Shown: positions 35,006-43,859, counted from the first letter of the stretch. The stretch: 64,000 nucleotides of DNA from JAJTHC01 sp044348005 (GCA_044348005.1 JBIKTR010000001.1:1-64000); one strand, 5' to 3'. Program-made: numbers and translations. Notes: generated by a model from the letters alone, not told the origin.

Positions 35006-36538
35006 ATGTTTCAGTCCAATAAGTCTACATTGCAACGCCTTTTTGTAGAAGCCCTAAGGGTAAAGCCTCTTGAGTTTTCGTGGGAAGAAACCGTCATCTA
35101 TGCGGTTTCGATCGAGGCGATGCCGTCGCTTCACTGGAAATATCAAGCATTTTCTCCGCCGACGCATCCGTGTTGGAGTCTGCCTCATGGCTATTTGAGT
35201 AAAGCCAAGCACGTGAGCCTGCATCCTGAACGCCCCAATGCCTTGTGGATTCTGCAACGTTATGGGTATGGTCCGTGTGTGTATGTGCAAGGGGGGTTGC
35301 TGAAAGAAGCCTTGGCGGCCTTGCCCCAAGACGCGGTTCTTTCTCCAGAAGACGTGTTGCATGGCGTGGTGTTTTACTTGGCACGGCATCATGCGCAAGC
35401 GTATGTGATGCCCCCCACCAAAGTCCTGTATACCTGTGACGATGAACGTGTACTTAATGCTCATTCTTTTTTAGACAATGAATTCATGGCGTCTTGGGCG
35501 GAAGAACAAGCCAACGCCTTGGGGATGACGTTTCAAGTAGGCGTCTTGCAACCCTTGCTCCAAGAAGCGATTCCGCTGATTAGTATTCTCATTCCCTTTC
35601 GAGATGCCCCCGACTTGCTCAAGCAAGTGGTGGATTCGCTCTTGGCGCTCAAAGACGACTCGCCTCCCTTTGAAATTATTGGCATTAACAATCAAAGTCA
35701 AGATCCCCAAACCCTCGCTTTGATGCAAGCCTATGCTCAACACGAGGCCATTCGCTTTGTGGACTATGACGCCCCCTTTAACTATGCCGCCATGATGAAC
35801 CTAGGCGCCCAACAAGCCAAGGGGGACTTGATTTTACAACTCAATAATGACATTGAACTGATCACACCAACGACCTTGACGCAGTTGGCGTCTTGGGCGA
35901 TGCTCCCGAGTATCGGCGCGGTGGGGGCCACCTTGTTTTATCCTGATGGACGCCTTCAACACATCGGTTGTCACTTGGGTTTGTGGGGGCATGTGGGGCA
36001 TGTGTTTCGTTTAAGAACTTTAGAAAGCGTCCCGCCCGCGTGGTCACACGTGCAACGCCCTGTGATTGCGGTGACAGGGGCCATACTCATGATGCGAAAA
36101 TCGCTGTATTTCGAGTTGGGGGGTATGGATGATCACGTTTTTCAAGTCGGCTATAATGACATGGATTTATGCCTAAAGGCGCATGAAAAAGGGTATATGA
36201 ATCTTTGCCTCAGTTCGGTGCACGCCGTGCATTATGAAAGTGCAAGCCGTAAAAAATCGCCGAACCCACTCAAGCATCAGCAAGATCGCCGAGAACGTCG
36301 GGCGTTTTACACGCAGTATGCCCATTTGCTCAAGCACTTTGATCCCACCTTTTCCAGAGGCTTCAACATGATCACGGATTTAGGCGATCCGTCCCCCTTC
36401 TTATGGCGAAGCCCTTTGAAGCGTCGTCTTTTAAAGGGGAAAGTACTCTTGACGCCGTGGCGGTTTTCAGTCCTTCAATGTGCGGATGCCTCCTTACGTT
36501 TATTTGTAGACGAGCCTTCTAAGGAGCAAACCCCATGA
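35006..36538 (+). CDS. GT2-family glycosyltransferase
   Basis: The 510-residue protein has an N-terminal region (1-180) of unknown type. A GT-A fold follows: PLISILIPFRDAPDLLKQVVDSLL near 190, DYDAPFNYAAMMNLGAQQAKGDLILQLNNDIEL (the DxD-like NND near 280), then TGAILMMRKSLYFELGGMDDHVFQVGYNDMDLCLKAHEKGY near 355, as in rhamnosyl- and O-antigen transferases. It overlaps the following epimerase by 4 bp. Surface glycan synthesis is likely; the sugar is unknown. Confidence 0.88.
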   Translation: MFQSNKSTLQRLFVEALRVKPLEFSWEETVIYAVSIEAMPSLHWKYQAFSPPTHPCWSLPHGYLSKAKHVSLHPERPNALWILQRYGYGPCVYVQGGLLKEALAALPQDAVLSPEDVLHGVVFYLARHHAQAYVMPPTKVLYTCDDERVLNAHSFLDNEFMASWAEEQANALGMTFQVGVLQPLLQEAIPLISILIPFRDAPDLLKQVVDSLLALKDDSPPFEIIGINNQSQDPQTLALMQAYAQHEAIRFVDYDAPFNYAAMMNLGAQQAKGDLILQLNNDIELITPTTLTQLASWAMLPSIGAVGATLFYPDGRLQHIGCHLGLWGHVGHVFRLRTLESVPPAWSHVQRPVIAVTGAILMMRKSLYFELGGMDDHVFQVGYNDMDLCLKAHEKGYMNLCLSSVHAVHYESASRKKSPNPLKHQQDRRERRAFYTQYAHLLKHFDPTFSRGFNMITDLGDPSPFLWRSPLKRRLLKGKVLLTPWRFSVLQCADASLRLFVDEPSKEQTP

Positions 36539-37440
36539 AGGTATTACTCACAGGCGCGAGTGGTTTTATAGGCTCTCATGTCCTTCAAGCGTTTTTAGCC
36601 CAAGGCGAAAGCGTTGCGGTGCTAGGCCGAACGCCTCTTCGTGAGCTTCCCGCAGGAGTCGATTTTCACCACTATGACGGCACGTATGCGTCGGCGTTAG
36701 ACGCGTTAAACACCGTTCAGCCTGAAATTGTGGTGCATTTGGCGACCCATTTTGTCGGCATGCATCACCCCAGTGATCTAGACCCCTTGCTCGCAGGCAA
36801 TATCGGGTTTGGCTTGCATTTACTAGAAGCCATGAAGCAGGTGGGGTGTTTCGCGTGGTTGAATGCCGCCAGTGCGTGGCAATACGCGGGGCAAAGTCCT
36901 TTTCACCCCAATGGCTTGTATGCCGCGTCTAAATCGGCGTTGGATGCTTTAGTGACGGCGTATGTCCACGAAGCAGGGCTTCATGCGATGAATTTGGTGA
37001 TTTACGAAAGCTACGGCAAGGGCGACAGTCGTAAGAAGTTGATTCCTCAACTGTTGAGTCAAGTCCAAGCAGGGCAACGACATTTCAAGTTGGTCGGTAA
37101 AGAAAAGCAGTTTTACTTTGTGCATGTGCAAGATATTGCCGAGGCATTTGTGCTGGCTAGCCATCGTTTGGTGGAAGCATCTAAGCAAGAAGTAGGGACT
37201 TTTTCGCATTATGCCTTGCGTCCCGATGAAGCCCCTTTGGGCATTGAAGGCGTGGTGCAAGCGATGGGACGTGCGTGGCAAGTGGACTTGACGGCGGACT
37301 ACGGTGCCTTTCCCTTTCGAGCGAACGAAGTGCTGGTGCCTCCCGCAGGGGTGGAACGTCTGCCTGACTGGGATCCGAAGATTTCTCTAGAAGCAGGCTT
37401 GGCATCTTTATTGGCAGATGAGACGAATAAACTCAATTAA
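36535..37440 (+). CDS. NAD(P)-dependent sugar epimerase/dehydratase
   Basis: The 301-residue short-chain dehydrogenase starts MKVLLTGASGFIGSHVL, the GxxGxxG nucleotide site. It has NAASAWQY as the Ser region and YAASKSALD as the catalytic YxxxK. This is the extended SDR form that converts nucleotide-activated sugars. It resembles the CDP-abequose/CDP-paratose synthase style more than RmlB or GalE, but the product cannot be decided. Its start overlaps the GT2 stop, so they act together. Confidence 0.87.
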   Translation: MKVLLTGASGFIGSHVLQAFLAQGESVAVLGRTPLRELPAGVDFHHYDGTYASALDALNTVQPEIVVHLATHFVGMHHPSDLDPLLAGNIGFGLHLLEAMKQVGCFAWLNAASAWQYAGQSPFHPNGLYAASKSALDALVTAYVHEAGLHAMNLVIYESYGKGDSRKKLIPQLLSQVQAGQRHFKLVGKEKQFYFVHVQDIAEAFVLASHRLVEASKQEVGTFSHYALRPDEAPLGIEGVVQAMGRAWQVDLTADYGAFPFRANEVLVPPAGVERLPDWDPKISLEAGLASLLADETNKLN

Positions 37441-37514
37441 GGACGTTGCACGAGAAGGGCTAAGTTTGCTCAAGGTGGCTTCTAAAAACTGGCAATAGGT
37501 TTGGATCTCTTCTT

Positions 37515-37569
37515 TATAGTGTTTTAAAGAGTTTTCCGTACGGTAGGCTAGACGAGGAGCCTAGATTAT
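37515..37569 (+). mobile_element. Left half of a MITE
   Basis: This stretch matches the first 55 bp of the MITE at 57695 almost base for base: TATAGT at 37515, TTTTCC, then TAGGCT...AGCCTAG. It stops inside the second internal helix and continues directly into an IS1 transposase tail. It is the product of deletion or recombination between the two elements. Confidence 0.75.
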
Positions 37570-37631
37570 GCGGTAGCTATTTACTTCCACCAAGTCAACT
37601 TAAAATACAGCTAAATAGTTAAATGTCTCAA
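37567..37631 (+). pseudogene. IS1-family transposase tail, remnant
   Basis: Fifteen codons ending YFHQVNLKYS and a stop (37612-37614), plus 17 bp of downstream flank ending GTCTCAA, equal the end of the longer remnant at 59234-59484. No catalytic part is left. It lies directly behind the 3' end of the atp operon. Confidence 0.7.
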
Positions 37632-37632
37632 C

Positions 37633-38553
37633 CTATTTTAAGGCTTCCGCCCCGCCCACGATTTCCATAATTTCTTGCGTAATGGCGGCTTGACGTGCCT
37701 TGTTGTATACCAACGTTAAACGGTGAATGAGGCTTTTGGCGTTGTCTGTGGCGTTGGCCATGGCCGTCATGCGAGAGGCCAACTCACTGGCCATCGATTC
37801 CAGTAACGCGCTATACAACTGGCGTTTAACGTACATAGGAATCACTTCTTCAACCAAGGCCACTGGGGACGGTTCAAACTCTAGTTCAGAACTCAAGGCA
37901 GAAGCCGTCACTTCGGTGTTTTCCACGTTTTTTTCAAGCGCTTCAACATTTAAAGGCAGAACGGCCTTGTGCATCGGTTCATAAGAAACCATGTTATTAA
38001 ACTGGGTGTAGAGCATTTCAATGCGATCCACGCGGTTTTGAGTGAAGGCTTGAATTAAGGTATGCCCCGCTTTTTCAGCGTGAATGTATTCTACAGGCAA
38101 CGCGATATTGTGCTTGTGGGCCAAGACTTCTAAATGGGCAAATTGTTTAGCGACATAGCGAATGGATTTATTGCCCACCAAGTACAAACGCACGTTAATG
38201 TGTTGGGCGTGATACTGCGTTAAAATCAGGTGCAATTTCTTTAAAATCGCACTGTTATAAGATCCACACAGCCCACGATCAGCCGCCACCACGAACAATC
38301 CCACGCGTTTAACCGTTCGGGGGGTTAAGGCGTTGTAAAAAGGCGATTCCTTCAACTCATCGGCATGGCTTGTGAGTTCAGGCAAAATCCGCAACAACAT
38401 CGATTCCAACAAGGCCGTAAACGGGCGTGATTGCTTCAAGCTATTTTCGGCTTTTCGCACTTTGGCCGCCGCCACCATACGCATGGCTTGGGTGATTTTC
38501 TGCGTATTTTTGATGCTTTTAATGCGGGTACGAATGTCTTTTAAATTGGCCAT
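37633..38553 (-). CDS. atpG: ATP synthase gamma subunit
   Basis: Gamma is the central shaft of F1. The 306-residue protein starts MANLKDIRTRIKSIKNTQKITQAMRMVAAAKVRKAE and ends ITQEIMEIVGGAEALK, both family signatures; DRGLCGSYN is in the middle. It lacks the 30-40-residue redox-regulatory insertion with two Cys of chloroplast gamma. It is the last gene of the operon (called atpC in cyanobacteria), 98 bp after alpha. Beta and epsilon are not in this window, so they form a separate unit as in cyanobacteria. Confidence 0.95.
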   Translation of the reverse strand: MANLKDIRTRIKSIKNTQKITQAMRMVAAAKVRKAENSLKQSRPFTALLESMLLRILPELTSHADELKESPFYNALTPRTVKRVGLFVVAADRGLCGSYNSAILKKLHLILTQYHAQHINVRLYLVGNKSIRYVAKQFAHLEVLAHKHNIALPVEYIHAEKAGHTLIQAFTQNRVDRIEMLYTQFNNMVSYEPMHKAVLPLNVEALEKNVENTEVTASALSSELEFEPSPVALVEEVIPMYVKRQLYSALLESMASELASRMTAMANATDNAKSLIHRLTLVYNKARQAAITQEIMEIVGGAEALK

Positions 38554-38651
38554 AAGAAAGGGATCCCTTATTAACGTACATGGGGCAAACTAGACTTTTC
38601 GTGAACGAGACGTCGCCATAGTTTGAAGGAACAGGCGTCGAGAAAGACGAC

Positions 38652-40175
38652 TTATTCAGCCATAAATTGACTGTCACGCAAGTCGATCATTAAGCGGAGT
38701 AATTGCGTTTTTTGGGCGTCTTCTACTTTGTTGCCAGTGTTAATCAATTCATACAAATCGCTGTGCAAGCTCTTAAACGCGGTGAGCCACGCTTTGACAA
38801 AGGGCAAAACTTGCTCGAGTTCAAGTGAATCTAACACGCCTTTGTTGGCACCCAAAAGTAAGCTGTACATTTCAGCCACGGAATAGGGGGCGTATTGCGG
38901 TTGCTTAAGCAGTTCGACCAAGCGCTGACCCCGTTTGAGTTGGGCTTGTGTGGCGGGATCCAGATCACTGGCGAATTGAGAAAACGCTTCAAGTTCACGG
39001 TATTGAGCCAGCGTTAAACGCAATTGACCCGCTTCTGATTTAATGGCCTTGGTTTGCGCCGCACCGCCCACGCGAGACACCGAAATACCTGCGTTTACGG
39101 CAGGACGAATGCCGGCGTTGAATAAATCGGATTCCAAGAAAATTTGACCATCCGTAATGGAAATGACGTTGGTGGGGATGTAGGCAGATACGTCACCCGC
39201 TTGGGTTTCAATAATGGGCAGCGCGGTGATGCTTCCAGCACCAAGGGCGTCATTGAGTTTCGCGGCGCGTTCCAATAAGCGAGAGTGCAGATAGAAGACA
39301 TCCCCTGGGTAAGCTTCACGACCGGGAGGACGACGCAAGAGCAACGAAAGCGTACGATACGCCACCGCGTGCTTGGACAAATCGTCATACACCACCAAAA
39401 CGTGCTTGCCCTTATTCATGAAGTATTCCCCTAGGGCAACGGCGGCATAAGGGGCCAAAAACTGAATGGAGGGGGAATCGGTGGCAGAAGCGGCAACGAC
39501 AATGGAGTTTTCCATGGCGCCGTGTTCGTCAAGCGTTTTGACGATTTGAGCCACTGTTGAGTTTTTCTGGCCAATGGCGCAGTAGATGGAAATGACGTCA
39601 CTGCTTTTTTGGTTAATAATGGTGTCGAGCGCAATGGCGGTTTTGCCGGTTTGTCTGTCCCCAATAATCAGCTCACGTTGGCCGCGTCCAATGGGGATCA
39701 TGGCATCAATGGCGGTAATCCCCGTTTGCAACGGTTCATGTACGGATTTCCGTTCAATGATTCCGGGGGCTTTGCGTTCTAGGGGGAAGGTTTCAAAGGT
39801 TTCAATATCGCCTTTGCCGTCTAAGGGCACACCCAAGGGATTGACCACGCGCCCAATCATGGCATCGCCCACAGGGATTGAAGCGATTTGCCCCGTGCCA
39901 CGGACTCTCATGCCTTCTCGCACGTTTAAGGGGCTGTCTAAAATTACGACCCCAACCGTTTCTTCTTCAAGGTTGAGCACCATGCCTTTGGTGTTGTAAT
40001 CGTCTTCAAAAACGACCAATTCGCCTGCCATGGCGTTGTCTAATCCACTAAGGCGAGCAATTCCGTCGCCGAGTTCTAAAACAGTCCCCACTTGTTCAGT
40101 GTTGACATGAAGGTCTAATGCTTCGATGCGTTGGCGGAGTAGGGCAGAAAGTTCTTCCGTGCTATGAATGGTCAT
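38652..40175 (-). CDS. atpA: ATP synthase alpha subunit
   Basis: Alpha forms the non-catalytic nucleotide sites of F1. From the ATG at 40175 (GGAAG just upstream) the protein has 507 residues; the upstream 19 codons do not fit the family. It has the P-loop GDRQTGKTA near 170, YDDLSKHAVAYRTLSLLLRRPPGREAYPGD and SRVGGAAQTKAIK. It follows the delta gene by about 60 bp. Confidence 0.97.
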   Translation of the reverse strand: MTIHSTEELSALLRQRIEALDLHVNTEQVGTVLELGDGIARLSGLDNAMAGELVVFEDDYNTKGMVLNLEEETVGVVILDSPLNVREGMRVRGTGQIASIPVGDAMIGRVVNPLGVPLDGKGDIETFETFPLERKAPGIIERKSVHEPLQTGITAIDAMIPIGRGQRELIIGDRQTGKTAIALDTIINQKSSDVISIYCAIGQKNSTVAQIVKTLDEHGAMENSIVVAASATDSPSIQFLAPYAAVALGEYFMNKGKHVLVVYDDLSKHAVAYRTLSLLLRRPPGREAYPGDVFYLHSRLLERAAKLNDALGAGSITALPIIETQAGDVSAYIPTNVISITDGQIFLESDLFNAGIRPAVNAGISVSRVGGAAQTKAIKSEAGQLRLTLAQYRELEAFSQFASDLDPATQAQLKRGQRLVELLKQPQYAPYSVAEMYSLLLGANKGVLDSLELEQVLPFVKAWLTAFKSLHSDLYELINTGNKVEDAQKTQLLRLMIDLRDSQFMAE

Positions 40176-40237
40176 TGTACTTCCTTTTTCAATTAAATAA
40201 TGGGGAGGATAAACAGAGGGTTGAGGGGGCAAAGTCC

Positions 40238-40804
40238 TTATACTTGAGACAGGGCTTCTTCAAAGCGCGAGAGTTGACGTTTTAGGGTGGCGTCAAAACG
40301 CAGGCCCTTGTATTCCACATACAGGCCCCCTAAAAGGTCGACATCCACGTGATAATGGATCACCACTTGAGACAATTGAAAGATTTTTTTAAGGCGCGCT
40401 TCCAGTGTTTGGCGAAGCTCCGCGCTTAAATCTATGGCAGAGCTTACCTGAACATGCCCAATCGACTGAGAGGTTTCATACAGGGGCAAAAACGCGGGAT
40501 ACAAGGCGGGAATACCTGCACAATGTTCTTGTTTGAACATGAGTCTTAAGGTCTTGGCCACCCAAGCATCGGCTTGCAGCACAAACGGAGACAACGCTTC
40601 TTCAAGGGCTTCGCCTGCAATGGCTTCGTGTTGCAGAAACAGCTTTATCGCTTCGGGCGTTTGGTGAAACAAGGTGTCGAGTTGCGCCAAGGAACGGTAC
40701 ACCTCAGCCAAGACGCCGTGTTCTGTGGCGATGTCAAAAAGGGCTTTGGCATAGCCTTTGGCTTGATTGAAGGCTTCTTTGGAAATGGTCAAGTCGTGGC
40801 TCAT
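40238..40804 (-). CDS. atpH: ATP synthase delta subunit
   Basis: Delta joins the peripheral stalk to the top of F1. The 188-residue protein shows the family layout: an N-terminal six-helix domain starting with AKGYAKALFDIA, and a C-terminal VDLLGGLYVEYKGLRFDATLKRQLSRFEEAL. Its ATG overlaps the stop of the b gene as ATGA, so translation is coupled. Confidence 0.92.
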   Translation of the reverse strand: MSHDLTISKEAFNQAKGYAKALFDIATEHGVLAEVYRSLAQLDTLFHQTPEAIKLFLQHEAIAGEALEEALSPFVLQADAWVAKTLRLMFKQEHCAGIPALYPAFLPLYETSQSIGHVQVSSAIDLSAELRQTLEARLKKIFQLSQVVIHYHVDVDLLGGLYVEYKGLRFDATLKRQLSRFEEALSQV

Positions 40805-41415
40805 GCGTGGGGGGCTCCTTTCGCGAAGGGTGCAACGGGAAGGCCTTGAACAGGAGCGCTTGGTGTGTAAATGGCTTCAATATCGTCTAAAGCATGGTGA
40901 ATCAAGCGCAGATGCGTGGCTTCATCCACCGAGTTTTTCAGGCGCTCAACGGAACGAGCATCCAAAGAACTGACAAAGCGTTGAACCATATCTCGCTCAA
41001 GATGGCTGGACTGTAAGCGCTTTTGCGCGTGTTGGCGTTCTGTGGATTTGCGGATTTTGGCTTGGGTGTCTTGAATCAGCTTACGGCTATAGTCTTCCGC
41101 TCGTTCTTCGGCTTGGTGCAAGCGTTTTTGGCGATCTTTTTCAACCAAGCTTAAACGCTGAAGCACCGCTTCTTTTTTTTCGATCACATTTTCCGAAAGA
41201 CGCTCCGCACTTTCAAGATCAATGACGGTTTCTTTAATTTTAGCATCCAAACCTTCCCCGATGTTGATATTTTTCCATTTCATGAAAAAGACCACCAGCC
41301 CCACCAAAACAAGGACATTAAACAGGTTGGTTTCACCCAAGTAATGCCAAATGCCTACCCAGTCTAAGGGGGTGGTACTGGCCTGATGATGAACCAAGGG
41401 GACAGAGAATAACAT
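40801..41415 (-). CDS. atpF: ATP synthase subunit b
   Basis: Subunit b is one half of the peripheral stalk. After a 25-residue N-terminal stretch the 204-residue protein has one membrane helix (about 28-47: TNLFNVLVLVGLVVFFM), then a long charged coiled coil from about 50 to 170. GAGGA precedes the ATG. Together with the b' gene upstream it gives the heterodimeric stalk of cyanobacteria and chloroplasts. Confidence 0.92.
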   Translation of the reverse strand: MLFSVPLVHHQASTTPLDWVGIWHYLGETNLFNVLVLVGLVVFFMKWKNINIGEGLDAKIKETVIDLESAERLSENVIEKKEAVLQRLSLVEKDRQKRLHQAEERAEDYSRKLIQDTQAKIRKSTERQHAQKRLQSSHLERDMVQRFVSSLDARSVERLKNSVDEATHLRLIHHALDDIEAIYTPSAPVQGLPVAPFAKGAPHA

Positions 41416-41467
41416 ACCGAGCGTTCCTCGTGTGGAATAGGGCCTTCTTAAAGAAGGGCGCTTTCAG

Positions 41468-41896
41468 TTAACGTAATAATTTTTCTGTAATGCGTTGCAC
41501 CAAAGCTTCTTTTTCAGTGCCTAAGGCGTCTTGACGGGCTTGCAAGGCTTGCGTTTCATGCTGAATATGAGCTTCTAACGCCACAGCCAATTCTGCCTTA
41601 TGGGCCACTAGCTTTTTCGCGGATTCTGCTTGGGCTTTTAGCACACGGGCTTGGTAAGCGTCTTGAATCAAGCGCTGGGTTTTCAACTCTTCAACTTTAA
41701 GCTGGGCTTGTTGTTCAAGCACAAAAGCGGTGTCTGCGTCCGTTTGATGGTTTTTCTGCAACAAGGCGCCTGCTCGCGCGGCCTTGATGGCGGCAATCGG
41801 CTCAAAAAACAGGATTCGCATGATTTGTGAAAAGCCTAAAAACACCACCAACATAATAGGTAGCGTCAAATTAAATTGAAATAGACTTTCAGACAT
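41468..41896 (-). CDS. ATP synthase subunit b'
   Basis: The 142-residue protein has an N-terminal helix (about 4-28, FQFNLTLPIMLVVFLGFSQI), then LFFEPIAAIKAARAG, the b' signature, and a coiled coil rich in Gln, Ala and Glu. The ATG at 41896 has AAAGG 9 nt upstream; a TTG two codons earlier opens the frame. A separate b' is characteristic of phototrophs and the cyanobacterial lineage. It precedes b by about 50 bp. Confidence 0.88.
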   Translation of the reverse strand: MSESLFQFNLTLPIMLVVFLGFSQIMRILFFEPIAAIKAARAGALLQKNHQTDADTAFVLEQQAQLKVEELKTQRLIQDAYQARVLKAQAESAKKLVAHKAELAVALEAHIQHETQALQARQDALGTEKEALVQRITEKLLR

Positions 41897-41980
41897 GAGC
41901 AAAAACCTTTATCTAAACCATCAGCATTTAAAACAAGTGCCTAGCCACGCAAGTGCCCCTGCGTGGCTAGAGTACATTTT

Positions 41981-42196
41981 CTACAAGAACAAGGTAATAA
42001 AGCCAAGCAAGGCCATCAATTCAATCAAACCGGCTGCGGCAAAAAACACGCCTTGCAAGGGGCCACGCACTTCGGGCTGACGAGCGGTGGCGTTGAAAAA
42101 CGCAGCGGCGGCAAGACCAATCCCAATTCCAGGGCCGATGGTGGCAATGGCCATGGCCAAGGGCCCGCCAATGGTGTATGTTGTTGCTGCTTCCAT
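41981..42196 (-). CDS. atpE: ATP synthase subunit c
   Basis: Subunit c builds the proton-driven rotor. The 71-residue hairpin has the glycine-rich first helix IGPGIGIGLAAAAFF, the polar loop ARQPE and the carboxylate Glu59 in GLIELMALLGF. The Q/ET residues that mark sodium-binding c-rings are absent, so proton coupling is inferred. Shorter than the usual 80-82 residues because the C-terminus ends at ITLFL. Confidence 0.96.
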   Translation of the reverse strand: MEAATTYTIGGPLAMAIATIGPGIGIGLAAAAFFNATARQPEVRGPLQGVFFAAAGLIELMALLGFITLFL

Positions 42197-42248
42197 GTGT
42201 TAAACTCCTTATATTTACAGATGAAACGAGGGACATTTTTTACAAAAA

Positions 42249-43058
42249 CTAGGCCACCGCCAAAGAAGACGCGTGGGCTTCTGCAGGCGAGACATGAGAA
42301 GCTTCATGGTCATCTTCATGGTGATCATGATCTTCAGACAATAAACTAATATAGATATTTGTGAGCATGGCAAAGATGTACGCCTGAACCACGGCCACAA
42401 ACAATTCAATACCCATGACTGCAATAGGCAACAAGTAATGAGACGCACTATGGGCGACGCCCGTTAATATCTCACCCACAAAAATGTTGCAAAACAGTCG
42501 AATCATTAAAGAACCGGGGCGGGTTAAGTCTTCAGCGATGTTCAACAAAATAAAGGGCCAAAAGAACGTAGCATAGGTGACTTTCACCGGCAACGACTGC
42601 CCTGCCATTAAATCAGGCAAGGGGGACAAATAATGCTTGAAATACTTGAGACCCTTGGCCTTTAAGCCAAAGAAAAAGTACATTACAACCGTACCCAACG
42701 CCAACCCCGCGGGCACGTTAATGTCTCCTGTAGGCGCCATGAGTTCGCCATGAGGCAATTCAAAAATCTTCAACGGGAATTGACCCAACAAGTTACAGGT
42801 CAACACAAAGAAGAAGACACTGCCTACATAATACAAGAAGGCATCGCCTCGCTTGCCAGCTGAAGAAAAGGTAATGCTACGGCAAAAATCATAAAGCATT
42901 TCCGCAAAAATCTGAAGGCGACCCGGACGAATCGACAGTGAAGCGGTGAGTAGTTTCGTTAGGCTTAACAAAATCACCAAGGCCACCGCAACCATAATTA
43001 AGGTATTCACATGAACAGGCATACCGAATAAGGGCGCTTCCCAAAAGTGTGATTGCAT
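42249..43058 (-). CDS. atpB: ATP synthase subunit a
   Basis: Subunit a holds the proton half-channels. The 269-residue membrane protein has the essential Arg in GSLMIRLFCNIFVGEIL near residue 190, preceded by DLTRP, and the family's last helix region VMGIELFVAVVQAYIFAMLTNIYI. The C-terminus carries a His/Asp/Glu-rich tail (DHDHHEDDHEASHVS), unusual for this subunit and a possible metal-binding or pH-responsive extension. Confidence 0.95.
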   Translation of the reverse strand: MQSHFWEAPLFGMPVHVNTLIMVAVALVILLSLTKLLTASLSIRPGRLQIFAEMLYDFCRSITFSSAGKRGDAFLYYVGSVFFFVLTCNLLGQFPLKIFELPHGELMAPTGDINVPAGLALGTVVMYFFFGLKAKGLKYFKHYLSPLPDLMAGQSLPVKVTYATFFWPFILLNIAEDLTRPGSLMIRLFCNIFVGEILTGVAHSASHYLLPIAVMGIELFVAVVQAYIFAMLTNIYISLLSEDHDHHEDDHEASHVSPAEAHASSLAVA

Positions 43059-43073
43059 GTGGCAGGTGTTCTC

Positions 43074-43346
43074 CTAAAACTCATCGCAGGGCGGTGTTAC
43101 AGATGATTTGTAAGCCCCATACCCAATCTTTACTAAGTTATAACTAAAAAACAATACCATGACAAGTACTTTTTGTTGAGGGAATAAAACTAAGGCCAAG
43201 CCAAAGCTGGCCAAAAAAATGAAGGCAAAGGGAATATACAGGCATAATCGCCAAAAGGCGGTTTTTAAGTGCTGTTCACAAATTTGCATGACGCCATAAA
43301 GCACGCAGGAATACAGGGCTAAAAAGCCCACACAAATAAAGGCCAC
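43074..43346 (-). CDS. atpI: AtpI-like membrane protein
   Basis: AtpI assists c-ring assembly. Three hydrophobic segments lie in the readable frame: VAFICVGFLALYSCVLYG, LYIPFAFIFLASFGLALVLF and VLVMVLFFSYNLVKIGYGAY. The start is unclear. The frame is open to 43478 but overlaps the preceding gene by 82 bp. The GTG at 43346 gives 90 residues beginning at helix 1. An AAGGA sits near 43415, in front of ATC/ATA codons only. Position between the AtpZ-like gene and atpB supports the call. Confidence 0.65.
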   Translation of the reverse strand: MAFICVGFLALYSCVLYGVMQICEQHLKTAFWRLCLYIPFAFIFLASFGLALVLFPQQKVLVMVLFFSYNLVKIGYGAYKSSVTPPCDEF

Positions 43347-43396
43347 ACGGCCAAAGGAAAGCGTATTGAGTGGGCTAAGCCACGAAAATGAGGCAC

Positions 43397-43585
43397 TTAT
43401 TTCGATGAGTCCATTCCTTTTACAATATAAATGAGGGAAAATACATGGGCAATTAAAATCACCGCCAAAAATACCCACGAAGGGGGGTTGAAATGAAAGA
43501 GGTAGGCCGCCAGTTTAAGCATAAAAAAGGCCGAAGCGGGGTAGCCCATTAAGACGGACGCATATTCAAGCCCTTTGCTTGCCAT
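43397..43585 (-). CDS. AtpZ-like small membrane protein
   Basis: The 62-residue product has two hydrophobic helices (about 10-30 and 36-56) joined by HFNPPSW and ends in KGMDSSK. It is the first gene of the atp operon, where small AtpZ/AtpQ/Atp1-type proteins occur. GAAGGAAA precedes the ATG. AtpZ proteins are proposed to act with AtpI in Mg2+ transport or c-ring assembly; which role applies here is unknown. Confidence 0.65.
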   Translation of the reverse strand: MASKGLEYASVLMGYPASAFFMLKLAAYLFHFNPPSWVFLAVILIAHVFSLIYIVKGMDSSK

Positions 43586-43620
43586 AGGGGGTTTCCTTCA
43601 CGGGTTTAGGTCACGCTTTT

Positions 43621-43629
43621 AGTGTAGCA
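43621..43629 (-). promoter_or_regulatory. Extended -10 promoter of the atp operon
   Basis: On the minus strand TGCTACACT (the TACACT box is 43626 down to 43621) lies about 35 bp before the first atp gene. It repeats the motif seen before ruvA and the GHL10 gene. Confidence 0.5.
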
Positions 43630-43699
43630 TACACAGATGTTTGCAAATACAGCACTTTCAAACGCGTTTTGAGTTTTGTAACATAACCCGACTAGGGGG

Positions 43700-43727
43700 T
43701 TAAAAACGTCTAAAAATACGCTATACT
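43700..43727 (+). promoter_or_regulatory. Promoter of the alpha/beta hydrolase gene
   Basis: TTAAAA (43700-43705), 16 bp and CGC-TATACT (43722-43727) point rightwards, divergent from the atp promoter. The ATG at 43740 is only about 7 nt from the expected start point, which favours translation from 43860. Confidence 0.5.
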
Positions 43728-43859
43728 GAAGAGGAATTGATGTGTTGGATGCTCGAATCCTCGCCTTTTTTTCTGGCAAGAAGCGCTTTGCCCTGTGCTT
43801 GCCACCCCGCACAAAGCGTGCTATTGTGGACTTGCCCAACGTATAAAGTGAAGATAGCC

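Noticed and set aside
42021..42448. Alternative leftward frames across atpE and atpB
   Set aside because: They are frame-shifted readings of the c and a subunit genes.
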